A stretch of DNA of 64,000 nucleotides, taken from assembly GCF_002909235.1 (NCBI RefSeq), contig NZ_PHQQ01000008.1, positions 1 through 64,000 on the forward strand, given 5' to 3'. Of the stretch, positions 61,815-64,000 are shown one piece after another. Source of the stretch: Arenibacter catalasegens. GTDB lineage: Bacteria; Bacteroidota; Bacteroidia; Flavobacteriales; Flavobacteriaceae. Below the pieces are notes generated by a model. The model searched no databases and was not told where the DNA came from. It was given only the letters and a program-made list of their open reading frames with translations. A program made the position numbers and the translations under genes. Position 1 is the stretch's first letter; each line of letters opens with the position of its first letter.

Positions 61815-63299
61815 ATGAACAGTTTAGATTTAATCGTATTCTTCATTTACATAGGAGGAATAGCCCTTTTCGGAGGCTCATTTTTTAAAAAGAGTAGAAC
61901 CTCCTCATCCTATACCATGGGTAATAACGACATCCCGGGCTGGGTGGTTACCATGTCTATTTTTGCAACCTTCGTTAGTAGTATAAGTTACTTAGCCCTT
62001 CCAGGGAATGCCTATCAATCCAATTGGAATGCGTTGGCGTTTAGCCTTTCCCTCCCCATAGCCTCCTTGATTGCAGTAAAGTATTTTGTCCCGTTGTACA
62101 GAAAAATAAATAGTCCCTCGGCCTATACCTATATGGAACAACGTTTTGGCGCCTGGGCTAGAATCTATGTGTCCCTTTGTTACTTATTAACCCAGTTAAT
62201 GCGTATTGGAACCATACTCTACCTTTTGGCCCTTACCCTAAATGCAATTGTAGGATGGGATATGATCACCATAATTATATTTACCGGTTTGGTAGTATCT
62301 ATATACTCTATGTTGGGTGGAATTACGGCGGTATTATGGACAGACGCCATTCAAGGCATAATTCTAATTGTTGGAGCCTTGGTCTGTGTTGGTTTTATTC
62401 TCTTTAATATGCCCGAAGGTCCTGGACAGGTTTTCGACATTGCTGCCCAAAATGACAAATTTGGCCTTGGTAGTTTCAGCCTTAGCTTATCCGAACCCAC
62501 CTTCTGGGTAGTACTTGTTTACGGTGTATTCATCAACTTGCAAAATTATGGTATAGATCAGAATTATGTGCAGCGTTATATGGCCTCAAAATCTGACAAA
62601 GAAGCTCAAAAATCCGCACTGATCGGCGGCTTGATCTATCTCCCTATTTCCATGATTTTTCTTTTTATTGGCACCTCGCTTTTTGCCTATTATGATTCAG
62701 CGGCCACCCTACCTGTAGAGCTACAGGATATAAATAAAAGTGATAGTGTATTCCCTTATTTTATTGTTAATGCCCTTCCTGCAGGAATAACGGGACTGAT
62801 GATCGCCTCTATCTTTGCCGCGGGTATGAGTACTATTTCTACTAGTTTTAATAGTTCTGCTACCGTTTTTCTTACGGATTACTACAACAAATATTTTAAA
62901 AAGACCGCCTCCGACAAGGAAGGAATGCGTGTACTTTATATATCATCGGCAATTATAAGTGTAATTGGAATCGTTATTGCCATAGCCATGATTAACGTAA
63001 AAAGTGCCCTGGATGCTTGGTGGAAACTATCCTCTATTTTTAGTGGAGGTATGTTGGGACTGTTACTTTTAGGTCTATTCTCTAAAACTAAAAATATCAA
63101 AGGTGCCCTTTCTGGAGTACTAGTTGGAATTCTTATCATAATATGGATGAGTCTTTCCGGTACACTATTCGGAGAAGATTCCCTTGGTGCTTCCTTCCAT
63201 ACGTATCTGACCATTGTTTTTGGAACTACAGCCATATTCATAGTAGGCTTCCTCGTATCCATATTCAATAAAAATACCGACGAAATCTATGAGAAGTAA
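61815..63299 (+). CDS. Sodium/solute symporter (SSS family)
   Basis: A 494-residue inner-membrane protein with about 13-14 hydrophobic helices. The family is recognised by GWVVTMSIFATFVSSISYLALPG, the SYTMGNND start of helix 1, TYMEQRFGAWARIY and GLMIASIFAAGMSTISTSFNSSATV (the sodium-binding helix 8 with paired Ser/Thr). The family carries sugars, sialic acids, amino acids and other solutes. Its placement in a sialidase/sulfatase/fucose locus suggests a sugar; SSS members include both galactose-type and SiaT sialic acid carriers. Confidence 0.92.
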   Translation: MNSLDLIVFFIYIGGIALFGGSFFKKSRTSSSYTMGNNDIPGWVVTMSIFATFVSSISYLALPGNAYQSNWNALAFSLSLPIASLIAVKYFVPLYRKINSPSAYTYMEQRFGAWARIYVSLCYLLTQLMRIGTILYLLALTLNAIVGWDMITIIIFTGLVVSIYSMLGGITAVLWTDAIQGIILIVGALVCVGFILFNMPEGPGQVFDIAAQNDKFGLGSFSLSLSEPTFWVVLVYGVFINLQNYGIDQNYVQRYMASKSDKEAQKSALIGGLIYLPISMIFLFIGTSLFAYYDSAATLPVELQDINKSDSVFPYFIVNALPAGITGLMIASIFAAGMSTISTSFNSSATVFLTDYYNKYFKKTASDKEGMRVLYISSAIISVIGIVIAIAMINVKSALDAWWKLSSIFSGGMLGLLLLGLFSKTKNIKGALSGVLVGILIIIWMSLSGTLFGEDSLGASFHTYLTIVFGTTAIFIVGFLVSIFNKNTDEIYEK

Positions 63300-63513
63300 A
63301 CCAACTATTAGTTTATTTTGAAAATTTAGGTTGGACCTGAACAAAGCATTGTTGTCCCGATTTACGGAAGATTATGCCAATAATGAATTTTAGTAAGAAT
63401 TTCGTAATTTTAACAACTTGGGAACTTTTGTTTTAAAAAACTATAACCTACTGTTTACTATATAGTTACAATTAAGGTTTGCTCCAACTTACTAATTTTA
63501 ATCTAAGACTAAC

Positions 63514-64000
63514 ATGAAACCTAAAACATCATTAAAGGATATTGCTAAAATTGTGGGTGTATCCATACCCTTGGTTTCATATGTTCTAAGTAATAAAGGA
63601 AAGGAGAATAGGGTATCCGAAAAAACTGCCGTAAAGATAAGACAGGTCGCAAAGGAACTTAACTATCATCCTAATTGGAATGCAAGGAGCCTTAAAACCA
63701 ATAAAACAAGGTCTATAGGAGTAATTGTAGCAGATATTTCCAACCCCTTCTTCTCTAACTTGGCGAGAACCATTGAAGACGAGGCCTTTTCACAGGATTA
63801 TACAGTAATCTTTGGATCTTCGGACGAAAAGGTGGAGAAATTCAACAAGGTTTTGGATTTTCTTAAAATGAGGCAGGTCGATGGATTTATTATTGCCGCA
63901 CCAGAGGGATCGAAAGATATTATTGCCGAACTTACCAAAGCGGACATCCCTTTCGTGTTGATCGATAGATTCTTCAATGATCTTAATACCAATTACGTCA
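63514..64000 (+). CDS. LacI-family transcription regulator (truncated by window end)
   Basis: The first 162 codons are present. Residues 6-55 form the LacI helix-turn-helix and hinge (TSLKDIAKIVGVSIPLVSYV, NKGKENRVSEKTAVKIRQ, LNYHPNWNARSLKT). The periplasmic-binding-protein-like sensor follows (SIGVIVADISNPFFSNLART). The Asn and Leu residues of the hinge typical of CG-centred operators are in place. It is the last gene of the sugar locus seen here and is the probable repressor. The 214 bp before it contain ACTATATAGT (63457-63466), a palindrome of a different type. Confidence 0.9.
   Translation, partial: MKPKTSLKDIAKIVGVSIPLVSYVLSNKGKENRVSEKTAVKIRQVAKELNYHPNWNARSLKTNKTRSIGVIVADISNPFFSNLARTIEDEAFSQDYTVIFGSSDEKVEKFNKVLDFLKMRQVDGFIIAAPEGSKDIIAELTKADIPFVLIDRFFNDLNTNYV

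Overview
The window looks like chromosomal DNA of a marine member of the Flavobacteriaceae (Bacteroidota). The grounds are: low GC; a SusD-type lipoprotein; promoters of the Bacteroidota form (TAnnTTTG at -7); a probable type IX secretion sorting domain; small proteins typical of this family; and sulfatases with sialidase-fold enzymes, as found in degraders of algal or animal glycans. The genus cannot be settled from this sequence alone.

Layout. 1-5.8 kb: an ISL3-type transposase tail, an orphan SusD gene, a complete IS3-family element (1917-3309, 3-bp target duplication) inserted 20 bp before the SusD start codon, and an 812-residue secreted putative glycosidase. 6.1-10.6 kb: a nitrite-reduction block with an alginate-export-type porin, a copper nitrite reductase fused to cytochrome c, a NirV-like protein and a metal-binding-domain/SCO protein. 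The porin and nirK promoters carry the same 14-bp palindrome at the same distance from the -7 element. 10.6-25.3 kb: housekeeping and conserved genes (mfd, a TlpA-like thioredoxin, yraN, a DUF1800/DUF1501 export pair, metG, tex, ferritin). 25.3-26.3 kb: four long palindromic repeat units, one of which has a GIY-YIG nuclease gene exactly in its loop. 26.3-36.7 kb: ssb and a run of small conserved or unknown genes, an M28 peptidase, and a pair of inverted perfect DnaA-box sequences between convergent genes. 36.8-43.3 kb: a RimK-type ligase fused to a zinc-protease-like domain, and a polyamine operon (arginine decarboxylase, agmatinase, deoxyhypusine-synthase-like protein) continuing into two conserved genes. 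44.5-47.7 kb: unknown genes, moaE-moaC, and a tRNA-Arg(CCT) whose 3' end is repeated nearby, the usual trace of site-specific integration. 47.9-64 kb: a sugar catabolic locus with an FGGY kinase, an L-fucose-isomerase-type enzyme, four sialidase-fold proteins, a carboxypeptidase-like protein, two sulfatases, the remnant of a DapA/NanA-family lyase, a sodium/solute symporter and the start of a LacI regulator.

How the parts fit. The last block reads as one regulon: secreted sulfatases and sialidase-fold enzymes trim a sulfated, possibly fucose- or sialic-acid-containing glycan; the symporter imports the sugar; the isomerase and kinase feed it into metabolism; a LacI protein probably binds the perfect CG-centred palindrome before the kinase gene. 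The exact sugar cannot be deduced here. The best candidate for an undescribed system is the GIY-YIG gene inside a palindromic repeat, next to gene-less copies of the same repeat. It resembles an autonomous element with its non-autonomous derivatives.
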